Positions 8,022 to 16,005 of a DNA stretch of 17,605 nt are shown piece by piece (within the stretch, counting starts at the first letter, position 1; each line of letters starts with the position of its first letter). The notes under the pieces were generated by a model. It was not told the DNA's origin. It made no database searches and saw nothing but the letters and a program-made list of their open reading frames with translations. The stretch comes from Nitriliruptoraceae bacterium (GTDB taxonomy: Bacteria; Actinomycetota; Nitriliruptoria; Nitriliruptorales; Nitriliruptoraceae). Where the stretch lies: contig SKJO01000105.1 of assembly GCA_007121975.1 (NCBI GenBank), positions 1 to 17,605 of the forward strand, given 5' to 3'. Both the position numbers and the translations under genes were made by a program.

Positions 8022-8681
8022 ATGCCCCGCCCACGCAACAACCCCGACGACCCCACCCTCACCGCGCGGCAGCGCGACATCCTCGAGATGATCCACGCCC
8101 ACGTCGAGGAGCACGACTATCCGCCCTCGGTCCGCGAGATCGGGGACGCGGTCGGGCTGCGCTCGACGTCGTCGGTACACGCGCAGCTGCAGACCCTGGC
8201 CGACAAGGGCTACCTGCGGCGCGACCCGACCAAGCCTCGGGCACTGGAACTCGGCCGCGATCCCGACACCGCCCTGTCGATGCGTCCAGCGGCCGGCCGC
8301 AACATCCCGCTCCTCGGGGAGATTGCGGCCGGGGGTCCCATCCTGGCCGAGGAGCTGGTCGAGTCCGTGTACGCGCTGCCGCGGGACCTGGTCGGTGACG
8401 GGCAGTTGTTCATGCTGCGGGTGCGCGGTGAGTCCATGATCGAGGCTGGCGTGCTCGATGGCGACCTCGTCGTGGTCCGCGAGCAGCCCAGCGTCGAGCA
8501 GGGCGAGATGTGCGCGGCGATGATCGACGGGGAGGCCACCGTCAAGTTCTTCCGTCGGACCCGGACGGGCGAGGTGCTGCTCGATCCGGCCAACCCGGCG
8601 TTCGAGCCGATCCCGGTGCCTTCCGACCAGCCGGCGACGATCCTCGGCAAGGTCGTGACCGTGGTGCGCGCCGTACGCTGA
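8022..8681 (+). CDS. lexA: SOS-response repressor LexA
   Basis: LexA represses SOS genes and self-cleaves when RecA filaments form. The 219-residue protein has an N-terminal winged helix-turn-helix (LTARQRDILEMIHAHVEEHD, PPSVREIGDAVGLRSTSSVH, about 13-70) and a C-terminal S24 peptidase domain. The cleavage bond is Ala103-Gly104 in GEIAAGGP. The catalytic dyad is Ser138 (RGESMIEAGVLDGD) and Lys175 (EATVKFF). ATG 8022 is supported by AGGAG 8 nt upstream; the frame is open further upstream, to about 7905, but that would translate the operator. Four LexA boxes lie upstream, predicting autoregulation. The CAP-domain gene follows in the same frame after the stop and may share the transcript. Confidence 0.97.
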   Translation: MPRPRNNPDDPTLTARQRDILEMIHAHVEEHDYPPSVREIGDAVGLRSTSSVHAQLQTLADKGYLRRDPTKPRALELGRDPDTALSMRPAAGRNIPLLGEIAAGGPILAEELVESVYALPRDLVGDGQLFMLRVRGESMIEAGVLDGDLVVVREQPSVEQGEMCAAMIDGEATVKFFRRTRTGEVLLDPANPAFEPIPVPSDQPATILGKVVTVVRAVR

Positions 8682-8708
8682 GTCCCACCCCACCCAGGAG
8701 CTAGGACG

Positions 8709-9230
8709 CTGCCGCGCTCGCTCTCGCCACTGGAGCGGGGCCTGACCCTGCTGGTGGTCGGCCTGCTCGCGATCGTCGGGCTGGTGGCGGCCACGCAGGC
8801 AACCACGGGCCCACCGGGGCGGGCAGCGCAGGCCGAGCAGTTGATGCTCGCGCTGGTCAACGAGGTCCGCGACGAGCACGCCCTGGCGCACCTCACCCCG
8901 CGCACCGACCTTGCCGAGGTCGCCCACGGCTGGTCGGTGGCGATGGCCCGAACCGGGGTGCTCGAACACAACCCCGACCACCCCGAGCAGATCTGCTGCT
9001 GGACGGCCGTGAGCGAGAACGTCGCGTTCGCGGACCCCTCCCCGTGGCGCCTGCGGGGTGACCCGGTCGAACGGGTGACCCGGGAGCTGCACCAGGCGCT
9101 GCTCGACTCCCCCCCTCACCGCGCCAACCTGCTCGACGCGACGGTGGACGAGGTCGGCATCGGCATCGAGGTCGGGCCCGACGGCCGGGTCTGGATCACC
9201 CAGAACTTCCGTCGGCACGACGGCTCGTGA
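8709..9230 (+). CDS. Exported or membrane-anchored CAP/SCP-domain protein
   Basis: Only one CAP (SCP/PR-1) domain follows a hydrophobic N-terminus. Family features are LMLALVNEVRDEHALAHL, VAHGWSVAMARTGVLEHNP, VSENVAF, SPPHRANLLDATVDEVGIGIEV and VWITQNF. Bacterial CAP proteins are extracytoplasmic, and their activity is usually unknown. No ATG or GTG occurs between the in-frame lexA stop and GTG 8754. A start at 8754 would cut the hydrophobic segment short and remove its basic leader. CTG 8709 has AGGAG 8 nt upstream and gives MPRSLSPLERGLTLLVVGLLAIVGLVAA, a normal signal-anchor, so I prefer CTG (173 residues). The gap to lexA is 27 bp, so co-transcription is plausible. Two adjacent cysteines (QICCW) are present. 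It converges with hflX. Confidence 0.8.
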   Translation: MPRSLSPLERGLTLLVVGLLAIVGLVAATQATTGPPGRAAQAEQLMLALVNEVRDEHALAHLTPRTDLAEVAHGWSVAMARTGVLEHNPDHPEQICCWTAVSENVAFADPSPWRLRGDPVERVTRELHQALLDSPPHRANLLDATVDEVGIGIEVGPDGRVWITQNFRRHDGS

Positions 9231-9247
9231 CCGCAGTGTCGTGCGCG

Positions 9248-10678
9248 TCAGCCCGAGTCCGACTCGTTCTCCCCGAAGGCGGCCAGCTCGCGGGCCGCGG
9301 ACGGGTCGACCTCGGCGAGCAGGCGGGTCCCGGTCGCGGTGTGCTCCTCGCGCAGCACCTCCCCGCGCCGATGCGCGAGTGCCACCAGATCCTGCCGGGC
9401 GTAGGGCACGCTGGCGCGCACCAGGACCCGGTGGCTGGGGAGTCGCTGCACGATCCGTGCGAGCAGTTCGTCGATGCCGGCTCCGCTGCGTGCCGAGACC
9501 GTGACCGGGTCCGCGCCGAGTTCGACCTGCAGGCGTCGGGTCAGGGCCGCGACGTCGTCGGGTGCGGTGCGGTCGGACTTGTTGAGCACGAGCTGCTCGG
9601 GGACCTCGTCCGCCCCGATCTCGCGCAGCACGTCGTGCACCGCCAGGATCTGGGCTTCGGCCTCGGGGTGCGAGGCATCCACCACGTGCAGCAGCAGGTC
9701 CGCGCGGGCCGACTCCTCGAGAGTCGAGGTGAACGCCTCGACCAGCCCGTGGGGCAGCTTGCGCACGAAGCCGACGGTGTCGGTGAGCACCACCTCGCGG
9801 CCATCCTCCAACGGCAGGCGACGGATGGTGGGGTCCAGGGTGGCGAACAGCTTGTCCTCGACCAGGACCTCGGCGCCGGTGATGCGGTTGAGCAGGGAGG
9901 ACTTGCCGGCGTTGGTGTAGCCGACCAGGGCCACCACCTGGACCCCCCGCCGCTCACGCTCCGCCGCCTTGGTGTCACGCACCCCCGCGACGGCACGTAG
10001 GTCCCGGCGCAGCTTGGTGATGCGGCGCATGATGCGGCGGCGATCGACCTCGAGCTGGGTCTCCCCGGGTCCGCGACCTCCGATGCCCATCCCCCCCGCG
10101 GCGCGTCCGCCGGCCTGGCGCGACAGCGCTTCACCCCAGCCGCGCAGCCGCGGCAGCAGGTAGGTCAGCTGTGCGAGCTCGACCTGGGCCTTGCCCTCGC
10201 GGCTGGTCGCGTGCTGGGCGAAGATGTCGAGGATGACGATGGTGCGGTCCAGGACCTTCTGGCGCACCCGCTCCTCCAGGGTGCGCTGCTGCGCCGGACT
10301 GAGCTCGTCGTCGAACACCACGGCATCGGCCCCGGCCGCGGCCACCAACTCGGCGAGCTCGGCCACCTTGCCGCCGCCGAGGTAGGTGGCGGCATCCGGC
10401 GCATCCCGGCGCTGGATCACGCGCTCGACCACCCGGGCGCCGGCGGTGTCGAGCAGGGCCTCGAGCTCGTCCAACGACGCCTCGACCTCGGCCAGCTGCC
10501 GACCCGGCAGCACCACGCCGACGATCACGGCCGACTCGACCCGCCGGATGATGTCCACGCCCTCCCGGGGCGCACCCTCCTCGATGACCTGGCGGGCACG
10601 GCGGCGGGCCTCGGCGCGGCGCAGCCGCTCGTCAGGATCGGCGTCAGGATCGGCGGGGAAGGGCTCGGTCGGGTTCAG
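9248..10678 (-). CDS. hflX: Ribosome-associated GTPase HflX
   Basis: HflX is a GTPase that binds and splits stalled ribosomes. The product of 476 residues has the N-terminal HflX domain (YLGGGKVAELAELVAAAGADAVVFDDELSPAQQR), the glycine-rich linker GGRGPGETQLEVDRRR (about 201-215) and the G domain: G1 GYTNAGKS (253-260), G3 DTVGF (300-304), G4 NKSD (366-369) and a G5-like SARSG. No ATG or GTG lies near the expected N-terminus. CTG 10678 overlaps the dapF stop as CTGA and has GGAGG 7 nt upstream, the usual coupling geometry, so I chose it. Alternatives are GTG 10558, too close to its purine tract, and GTG 10924, deep inside dapF. A tandem 12-bp repeat (10631-10654) encodes part of the acidic N-terminus. 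Last gene of the leftward cluster. Confidence 0.93.
   Translation of the reverse strand: MNPTEPFPADPDADPDERLRRAEARRRARQVIEEGAPREGVDIIRRVESAVIVGVVLPGRQLAEVEASLDELEALLDTAGARVVERVIQRRDAPDAATYLGGGKVAELAELVAAAGADAVVFDDELSPAQQRTLEERVRQKVLDRTIVILDIFAQHATSREGKAQVELAQLTYLLPRLRGWGEALSRQAGGRAAGGMGIGGRGPGETQLEVDRRRIMRRITKLRRDLRAVAGVRDTKAAERERRGVQVVALVGYTNAGKSSLLNRITGAEVLVEDKLFATLDPTIRRLPLEDGREVVLTDTVGFVRKLPHGLVEAFTSTLEESARADLLLHVVDASHPEAEAQILAVHDVLREIGADEVPEQLVLNKSDRTAPDDVAALTRRLQVELGADPVTVSARSGAGIDELLARIVQRLPSHRVLVRASVPYARQDLVALAHRRGEVLREEHTATGTRLLAEVDPSAARELAAFGENESDSG
10631..10654. repeat. Tandem 12-bp direct repeat near the hflX start
   Basis: GTCAGGATCGGC occurs twice with no gap and encodes the repeated Asp-Pro-Asp-Ala unit of the variable HflX N-terminus. 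Being a multiple of three, copy-number change would not shift the frame. Confidence 0.85.
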
Positions 10679-11577
10679 GATGCTGCCTCCAGCTCGCCAC
10701 GTTGCGCCGCCTCGAGCCACGCGGTCGTCAGCCGGCCGCCGGCGACCTCCACGGCCGGACCGGTCATCAGCACGCTGCCCCCCGTACGGTGCGACACCGT
10801 CAGTCGCCCCCCGGGCAGGTCGACCGCAACCTGCTCCCCGACCTCGCCGGTGGCCTGCAGCGCCACCACGGCGGCACACGCCCCGGTCCCGCAGGCCGCG
10901 GTCTCCCCCACCCCGCGCTCCCACACCCGCAACCGGATGCGCTCCGGGCCGGCGACCTCGGCGAACCCGACGTTGACGCCCTCGGGGAAGCTCGGGTGGC
11001 GTTCGAGCCGTGGGCCGAGCTCGCCCACCGGTGCGCGGCCGACGTCGGGGGCGCGCAGGACCGCATGCGGGTTGCCCATCGACACCGCGTCGAGGTGCAG
11101 CAGTTGACCGTCGAGCCCCAGTCGATGGCGTGGCCCCGGCACCGCGGCCACCGCCTGCTCGGGGACGAAGGGCACCCCGGGCGGGTCGAACTCGGGGACC
11201 CCCATGTCGACGGTGACCTCGCTGACGCGTCCGTCAGCACCGCGACGCACGGTCACCGGCCGCACCCCCGCCCGCGTGGCGATACGCACCGTGGATGACG
11301 GATCGGGGGCGGCCAGTTCGTGGTCGACCAGCAGCTTGGCGACCACCCGCACCCCGTTGCCGCACATCTCGACGGTCGACCCGTCGGCGTTGCGGTAGTC
11401 CATGAACGCCGCCGCCCCCGACCGGGGTCCCCCGATGCGGATGACCCCGTCGGCGCCGATGCCCCGACGTCGGTCGCACAGTGCCCGCACCAGCACCGGC
11501 GACACCTCGAGGTGGTCGTCGAGGTCGACGAGCACGACGAAGTCGTTGCCGGTGCCGTGGGCCTTGAGGAACTCCAT
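10675..11577 (-). CDS. dapF: Diaminopimelate epimerase
   Basis: DapF converts LL- to meso-diaminopimelate, the precursor of lysine and of the peptidoglycan cross-link. The 300-residue protein is normal length. It begins with the conserved KAHGTGNDFVV. The two catalytic cysteines are Cys72 in EMCGNGVR and Cys229 in ETAACGTGACA. Other family blocks are RRRGIGADGV, DYRNADGS and VSMGNPHAV. ATG 11577 is the natural N-terminus; the upstream purine tract GGCGGG is a weak ribosome binding site. It lies 19 bp after the SLH-protein gene and its stop overlaps the proposed hflX CTG, so translation of hflX may be coupled to it. Confidence 0.97.
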   Translation of the reverse strand: MEFLKAHGTGNDFVVLVDLDDHLEVSPVLVRALCDRRRGIGADGVIRIGGPRSGAAAFMDYRNADGSTVEMCGNGVRVVAKLLVDHELAAPDPSSTVRIATRAGVRPVTVRRGADGRVSEVTVDMGVPEFDPPGVPFVPEQAVAAVPGPRHRLGLDGQLLHLDAVSMGNPHAVLRAPDVGRAPVGELGPRLERHPSFPEGVNVGFAEVAGPERIRLRVWERGVGETAACGTGACAAVVALQATGEVGEQVAVDLPGGRLTVSHRTGGSVLMTGPAVEVAGGRLTTAWLEAAQRGELEAAS

Positions 11578-11596
11578 CCCGCCAGGATACGGCGGA

Positions 11597-13501
11597 TCAG
11601 CGCAGCGGGGCGGACATCCACCGGGTCCGCCCGAGCTGCGTCAGCACCCGGCGGGTGCCGTCGACCGTCGGCTGCTGGGCGGAGTACACCGCCGCACCGT
11701 CCGTGCGGTGCATCGCGAGCTCGATCTGGTCGAGCACGTTGACCGGACGGTTGAGGTAGCCGCCGATGCCCGGCACGATCGCCACGTCCACGTCCCGCGA
11801 CAGCGCACGTTCGTAGGCCAGCCACTGGTCGAACCAGCGGGCCTCGGCGCGCACGTGGGCCCGGAAGTAGTTCATCGGCAGCAGGATGTCCACCAGCCCG
11901 CTGCGTGCCCACCGGTCCCAGTCCTGCAGGGTGCGGGTGTAGGGCGAGCTGCCGCGGAAACCACTCTGGTCCGGAGTGGACGGACCCGCCCCCCAGCTGA
12001 TCACCGCGGCCGAGAGCGCGACCTCGCGGCCGCTGGCGTCGATCTCGGCGCGGGCGCGGCGCATGACCTCGGTGGTCTGGTCCCGACGCCACTGGGTGAA
12101 GGTCGGGTCGGTGGGCGCCGGGGTGCCGCTCGCACCGGTGTCGCGCCGGTAGGCGGCCAGCGCCGCCGGGTTGTAGCCCCGGTCTGCGGCCTCGTAACGC
12201 ACGTAGTCGAGGTGGATGCCGTCCACGTCGTAACGCTCGACGATCTCGGCCACGATCGCCGCGACATGGTCCTGCACCGCCGGCACGCCGGGATCGAGGT
12301 AGGTCGACCAGGTGCCCTGGGAGCTGCGGGTCACCCAGCGCTGCGCCTCGGGGGCGCTCCGGCCGTGCTCGGACCACACCCATCCCTCCGGGGCCGGCAG
12401 GTCGCGGTAGACGTCGTGCCAGCTCGGGGCGACCGAGATCCACGCATGCAGCTGCATGCCCCGGGCGTGGGCGCCCTCGATCAGGGTCTGCAGCACGTCG
12501 AGGTCGGCGGCCAGGGTCGGGTCGGGCGTGCGGGGCAGCACCTCGGAGTCGTAGTAGGCGTCGTGGCGCCGCACGACCTGGGCGATCACATGGCTGACGT
12601 CGGCTGCCGCCAGCTCGTCGAGCGTGCTGGCGATGCTCGCGGCGGACTTCAGCCGCCCGTCGAACAGGTGGACCCAAGCCGCCCGGATCGACGAGGTATA
12701 GGGGTCGTTGGCGCCGGGACGCGGCTCGGGCAGGTCGGTCAGGTCGGCATCGACGAGCAGCGAGGCGGCGCGGGTCAGGAAGGAGGCCATCTGGCCCCGG
12801 GTGACGGGCGCGCCCGGGTCGTAGGTGCGGGCGGTGGTTCCGGTCGTGATCCCCGCGGCGACCAGCCGGCCGATCGCGTCGGCATGGACGCTGCCCGGTG
12901 CGACGTCATCGAAAGGCACCGTGCCGTCCGGCAGGGCGATACCGACCCCGTTGGTGAAGAACCGATCGATGATCGAGGCCATCTGGGCCCGGTTGATGGG
13001 CAGGTCGGGGGCGAAGCGCTCGGCATCGACGCCCTGCACCACGCCCTGGGCCGCGAGCACCTCGATGTCCTCGGCGAAGCGGTGGCCGTCGAGATCCACG
13101 AAGGTGATCTGCGGGGCGGTCTCCGGCAGCTCCGGGGCCGCCGGCAGCCCGACCGTGCTCCGCTGCATGCGCGCGATCATCGCCGAGGTCTGGCCGCGGG
13201 TGACCTCCAACTCGGGGGCGAAGGCGGTCGCGGAGCGTCCCTGGACGATGCCCCACCAGTCCGCGCAGTCGATCGCGACCCGGTGCGAGGAGCGCAGGGT
13301 GTCGGTGAACGGGGTGGAGGGCACGACCTCGCGGGGACACGCCGAGGAGCTCGCGGTCGCCCAAGCCGGCACGGTGCCGAGGGTCGTCAGCACACCGAGC
13401 ACGGCCAGCGCCACGACCAGCAGCATCGACCGGACGCGGGGGGCAGACGGCAACGAGCGCACAGGGACCAACAGACCACCTCCGAAGCGAACCGAAGACA
13501 T
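11597..13501 (-). CDS. Exported SLH-repeat protein with glycosyl-hydrolase-like 10 (GHL10/DUF187-type) domain
   Basis: This 634-residue exported protein starts with a basic region and a hydrophobic core (MLLVVALAVLGVLTTLGTVPAWA), with likely signal-peptidase cleavage after AWA at about 48. Three SLH-type repeats follow at about 62-115, 132-182 and 195-247. Each has an FxD/FDD start, GIVxG or GITTG, and a FAPxxxxTRGQ- or PxxxVTRGQMASF-type end. Residues about 268-620 match the GHL10 (YngK-like) barrel: LIEGAHARGMQLHAWISV, TYLDPGVPAVQDHVAAIVAEI, YDVDGIHLDYVRY, QWRRDQTTEVMRR and ILLPMNYFRAH. SLH repeats usually tether proteins to cell-wall polymers, so it probably acts at the surface on a glycan. 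ATG 13501 has GAGG 6 nt upstream; the in-frame ATG 13513 has none. It lies 36 bp after miaA and 19 bp before dapF. Confidence 0.88.
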   Translation of the reverse strand: MSSVRFGGGLLVPVRSLPSAPRVRSMLLVVALAVLGVLTTLGTVPAWATASSSACPREVVPSTPFTDTLRSSHRVAIDCADWWGIVQGRSATAFAPELEVTRGQTSAMIARMQRSTVGLPAAPELPETAPQITFVDLDGHRFAEDIEVLAAQGVVQGVDAERFAPDLPINRAQMASIIDRFFTNGVGIALPDGTVPFDDVAPGSVHADAIGRLVAAGITTGTTARTYDPGAPVTRGQMASFLTRAASLLVDADLTDLPEPRPGANDPYTSSIRAAWVHLFDGRLKSAASIASTLDELAAADVSHVIAQVVRRHDAYYDSEVLPRTPDPTLAADLDVLQTLIEGAHARGMQLHAWISVAPSWHDVYRDLPAPEGWVWSEHGRSAPEAQRWVTRSSQGTWSTYLDPGVPAVQDHVAAIVAEIVERYDVDGIHLDYVRYEAADRGYNPAALAAYRRDTGASGTPAPTDPTFTQWRRDQTTEVMRRARAEIDASGREVALSAAVISWGAGPSTPDQSGFRGSSPYTRTLQDWDRWARSGLVDILLPMNYFRAHVRAEARWFDQWLAYERALSRDVDVAIVPGIGGYLNRPVNVLDQIELAMHRTDGAAVYSAQQPTVDGTRRVLTQLGRTRWMSAPLR

Positions 13502-13537
13502 GGTGTACCTCATGGCAACAGGGTCGCGGAACGCCGT

Positions 13538-14464
13538 TCACCCCGAACGTCGGGTGGCCGCGGGACACCAGCGCGCCACGACCTCGGCGGGTTCGCTCGA
13601 CGGCTGACAGCGAGGGTCGGCCCGGAACCAGGCCCGCTGCCGCCGCGCGTAGCGCCACGTGCGTCTGTCGATGGCCTCGGCCAGTTCGGTGTGGTCGAGC
13701 CGGCCCTCGAGCACGGCCAGCGCCTCGGCGTAGCCGATGGCCTGCTCGGCCGTCGCCGACAGCGGCACCGGCAGCATGCTCAGGCCCCACACCTCGTCGA
13801 GCAGCCCGGCGTCCACCATCTGCTGCGCGCGTTGCCGGATCCGTGTGCGGAGCAGCGCGGTGGTCGGCTCGAGGTAGGCCACCTCGAGGTCGTCGTAGAT
13901 CGAGTCGTAGCGCTGCCAGGCACCGTCGTAGGTCGAGAAGCGCTGCCCGGTCAACTCGATCACCTCCAGCGCGCGCACGATGCGGCGCAGGTTGTTGGGC
14001 TGGATGCGCTGGGCGGCGTCGGGGTCGAGCTCGGTCAGGTGCGCGTAGGCCGCATAGGCATCTCCCCCCCACCAGGCCTCGATGCGGGTCCGCACCGCCG
14101 CCTCGGTCGGAGGGAAGTCCAGGGGATCGACCACCGCGCGCCAGTACAGCCCCGAGCCACCCACCAGCAGCGGGGTCACCCCACGCTCCCGCAGGCGCGC
14201 GATGGTGACCCGGGCCCGGTCACGGAAGGCCACGACGTCCACCCGCTCCCAGGGCTCGAGCACGTCGACGAGGTGATGGGGGACCTCGGCCCGCTCCTCG
14301 GGGGTGGCCTTGGCGGTACCGATGTCCATCCCCCGGTAGACCGTGAACGCGTCCACCGCCACGATCTCGGTGGGCAGCCCCGCGGCGGTGCGCCGCCGGG
14401 CGACCGCCAGCGCGAGTGCGGACTTGCCCGCTGCGGTCGGTCCGAGCAACGCCAGCGTCGTCAC
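13538..14464 (-). CDS. miaA: tRNA dimethylallyltransferase
   Basis: MiaA transfers dimethylallyl to the N6 of A37 in tRNAs reading UNN codons. The 308-residue product has the P-loop GPTAAGKS (8-15), VYRGMDIGTAKAT, VGGSGLYWRAVVDPLDFPP, QPNNLRRIVRALEVIELTG and the C-terminal RRTWRYARRQRAWFR. The usual ADSxQVYRG motif reads VDAFTVYRG here: the Asp is kept but the Ser is Ala. Start is GTG 14464, with GAGG about 7 nt upstream and only 11 bp after the miaB stop, so the two are very likely co-transcribed. Their enzymes act one after the other on the same tRNA base. Confidence 0.96.
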   Translation of the reverse strand: MTTLALLGPTAAGKSALALAVARRRTAAGLPTEIVAVDAFTVYRGMDIGTAKATPEERAEVPHHLVDVLEPWERVDVVAFRDRARVTIARLRERGVTPLLVGGSGLYWRAVVDPLDFPPTEAAVRTRIEAWWGGDAYAAYAHLTELDPDAAQRIQPNNLRRIVRALEVIELTGQRFSTYDGAWQRYDSIYDDLEVAYLEPTTALLRTRIRQRAQQMVDAGLLDEVWGLSMLPVPLSATAEQAIGYAEALAVLEGRLDHTELAEAIDRRTWRYARRQRAWFRADPRCQPSSEPAEVVARWCPAATRRSG

Positions 14465-14475
14465 GGGCGGCCGCC

Positions 14476-15912
14476 TCAGCCCGCGGCGAGCACCGGCAGC
14501 GTCAGGCGGGGTGCCGGAGCCCGACGGGCGGCCACCCCCGCCCGCGTGTGCCGGACCGACTCGGCCGGTCCCGCCAGGGCGTAGTTGGTCGCCGCCTCGA
14601 CGATGGTGGCGGTGACCAGGTCACCCGGGGCGAAGTCCGCGGGCGCGTCGGATCCGGACGCGGGCGCGGGCAGGTGGACGAGGTGGTTGCCGCGGGTGCG
14701 GCCCGAGAAACGCGAAGCATCGGTCTTGGACGGCGACTCGATGAGCAGCTGCTGCGCGGTACCGACCAGCCGCTGGTGGGCCTGTCGGGACTGCTCACGC
14801 ACCAGCGCCTCGAGCCGGTGGTAGCGCTCGGCGACGACCTCGGCGGGGACGAACTCGTCGACGAGCCCGGCGGCCGGCGTGCCGGGCCGGGGCGAGTACT
14901 TGAAGGTGAACGCCTGGTCGAACCCGACCTGCCCGACCACTTCGAGGGTGGCCGCGAAGTCCTGCTCGGTCTCACCGGGGAAGCCGACGATCAGGTCGGT
15001 GGTCAGCGCCGCGTCAGGCAGCAACTGACGGGTGCGCTCGACCAGGGCGAGGTAGCGCCGGACCCGGTAGGAGCGGCGCATGCGCCGCAGCACCCGGTCG
15101 GACCCCGACTGCAGCGGCAGGTGCAGGTGGGGGCAGACCACCGGGGTGTCGGCCATCGCCTGCAGGACCTCCTCGGTGAAGTCGCGCGGGTGCGGCGAGG
15201 TGAAGCGCAGCCGTTCGAGGCCCTCGATGCGCCCGACCTCGCGCAGCAACTCGGCGAAGCGGCTGGCACCGGCCAGGTCCCGGCCGTAGGAGTTGACGTT
15301 CTGGCCGAGCAGGGTGACCTCGATGACGTCGTCGTCAACGAGCCCCTGCACCTCGGCCACGACCTCGCCGATCGGTCGCGAGCGCTCCGGGCCGCGCAGG
15401 CTCGGCACGATGCAGAACGTGCAGGAGTTGTCGCAGCCCACCGAGATCGCCACCCAGGCGTGGTGGCGCACCTCACGCTTGGCGGGCAGCGCGGAGGGGA
15501 AGGTCTCGAGGGTCTCGACCAGTTCCACCACCGGCACCGCGGCCGAGTCGGCCCGCGCGAGCAGCGCCGGCAGGTCCACGAGGTTGTGGGTGCCGTAGAC
15601 CACGTCGACCCAGGGGGCCTTGTCGGCGACGACGTCGCCGTCCTTCTGCGCGAGACACCCCCCGACCACGATGGTCAGCTCGCCACCGTCGGCCTGCCGC
15701 CGGTCCTTGAGCGACTTGAGATGGCCCAGCGTGCCATACAGACGGTTGTCGGCGTTCTCCCGCACCGCGCAGGTGTTGAGCAGCACGAGGTCGGCCTCGG
15801 CGGTGCTGCTCGCCCGGCGGTAGCCCAACGACTCGAGCAGCCCGGCCGCCCGGCCCGAGTCGTGCTCGTTCATCTGGCACCCGAAGGTGCGGATGAGGTA
15901 GCGGCGGGCCAT
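14476..15912 (-). CDS. miaB: tRNA-2-methylthio-N6-dimethylallyladenosine synthase
   Basis: MiaB is a radical-SAM methylthiotransferase that converts i6A37, made by MiaA, to ms2i6A37. The 478-residue protein has the N-terminal MTTase domain, with three cluster cysteines: Cys12 (TFGCQMNEHDS), Cys48 (NTCAVRENA) and Cys86 (GGCLAQ). The radical-SAM motif is Cys160, Cys164 and Cys167 in SVGCDNSCTFCIVPSLRG. Further blocks are LLGQNVNSYG, HLPLQSGSDRVLRRMRR, TTDLIVGFPGETEQDF and TFKYSPRPGTPAA. The C-terminal TRAM region covers about 375-450. ATG 15912 has GGGGAG 9 nt upstream. It leads directly into miaA. Confidence 0.97.
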   Translation of the reverse strand: MARRYLIRTFGCQMNEHDSGRAAGLLESLGYRRASSTAEADLVLLNTCAVRENADNRLYGTLGHLKSLKDRRQADGGELTIVVGGCLAQKDGDVVADKAPWVDVVYGTHNLVDLPALLARADSAAVPVVELVETLETFPSALPAKREVRHHAWVAISVGCDNSCTFCIVPSLRGPERSRPIGEVVAEVQGLVDDDVIEVTLLGQNVNSYGRDLAGASRFAELLREVGRIEGLERLRFTSPHPRDFTEEVLQAMADTPVVCPHLHLPLQSGSDRVLRRMRRSYRVRRYLALVERTRQLLPDAALTTDLIVGFPGETEQDFAATLEVVGQVGFDQAFTFKYSPRPGTPAAGLVDEFVPAEVVAERYHRLEALVREQSRQAHQRLVGTAQQLLIESPSKTDASRFSGRTRGNHLVHLPAPASGSDAPADFAPGDLVTATIVEAATNYALAGPAESVRHTRAGVAARRAPAPRLTLPVLAAG

Positions 15913-16005
15913 GGCGGGTGACTCCCCGGATCGTCGCGGCGGTGTGGGGGGAAGGTAACGCCTGCACCGACCGGGCCGAGCGCATCCCCACGGCCGCGAC
16001 GCCGG

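Noticed and set aside
13530..13541. GAACGCCGTTC near the SLH-protein start as a LexA box
   Set aside because: The spacer between GAAC and GTTC is three bases rather than four plus flanking C/G, and it lies at the 3' end of miaA.
11402..14584. A 1060-codon open frame on the plus strand
   Set aside because: It is antisense to dapF, the SLH protein and miaA, all with clear family motifs. Its translation is low-complexity Arg/Gly/His-rich, as expected from the complement of high-GC coding DNA.
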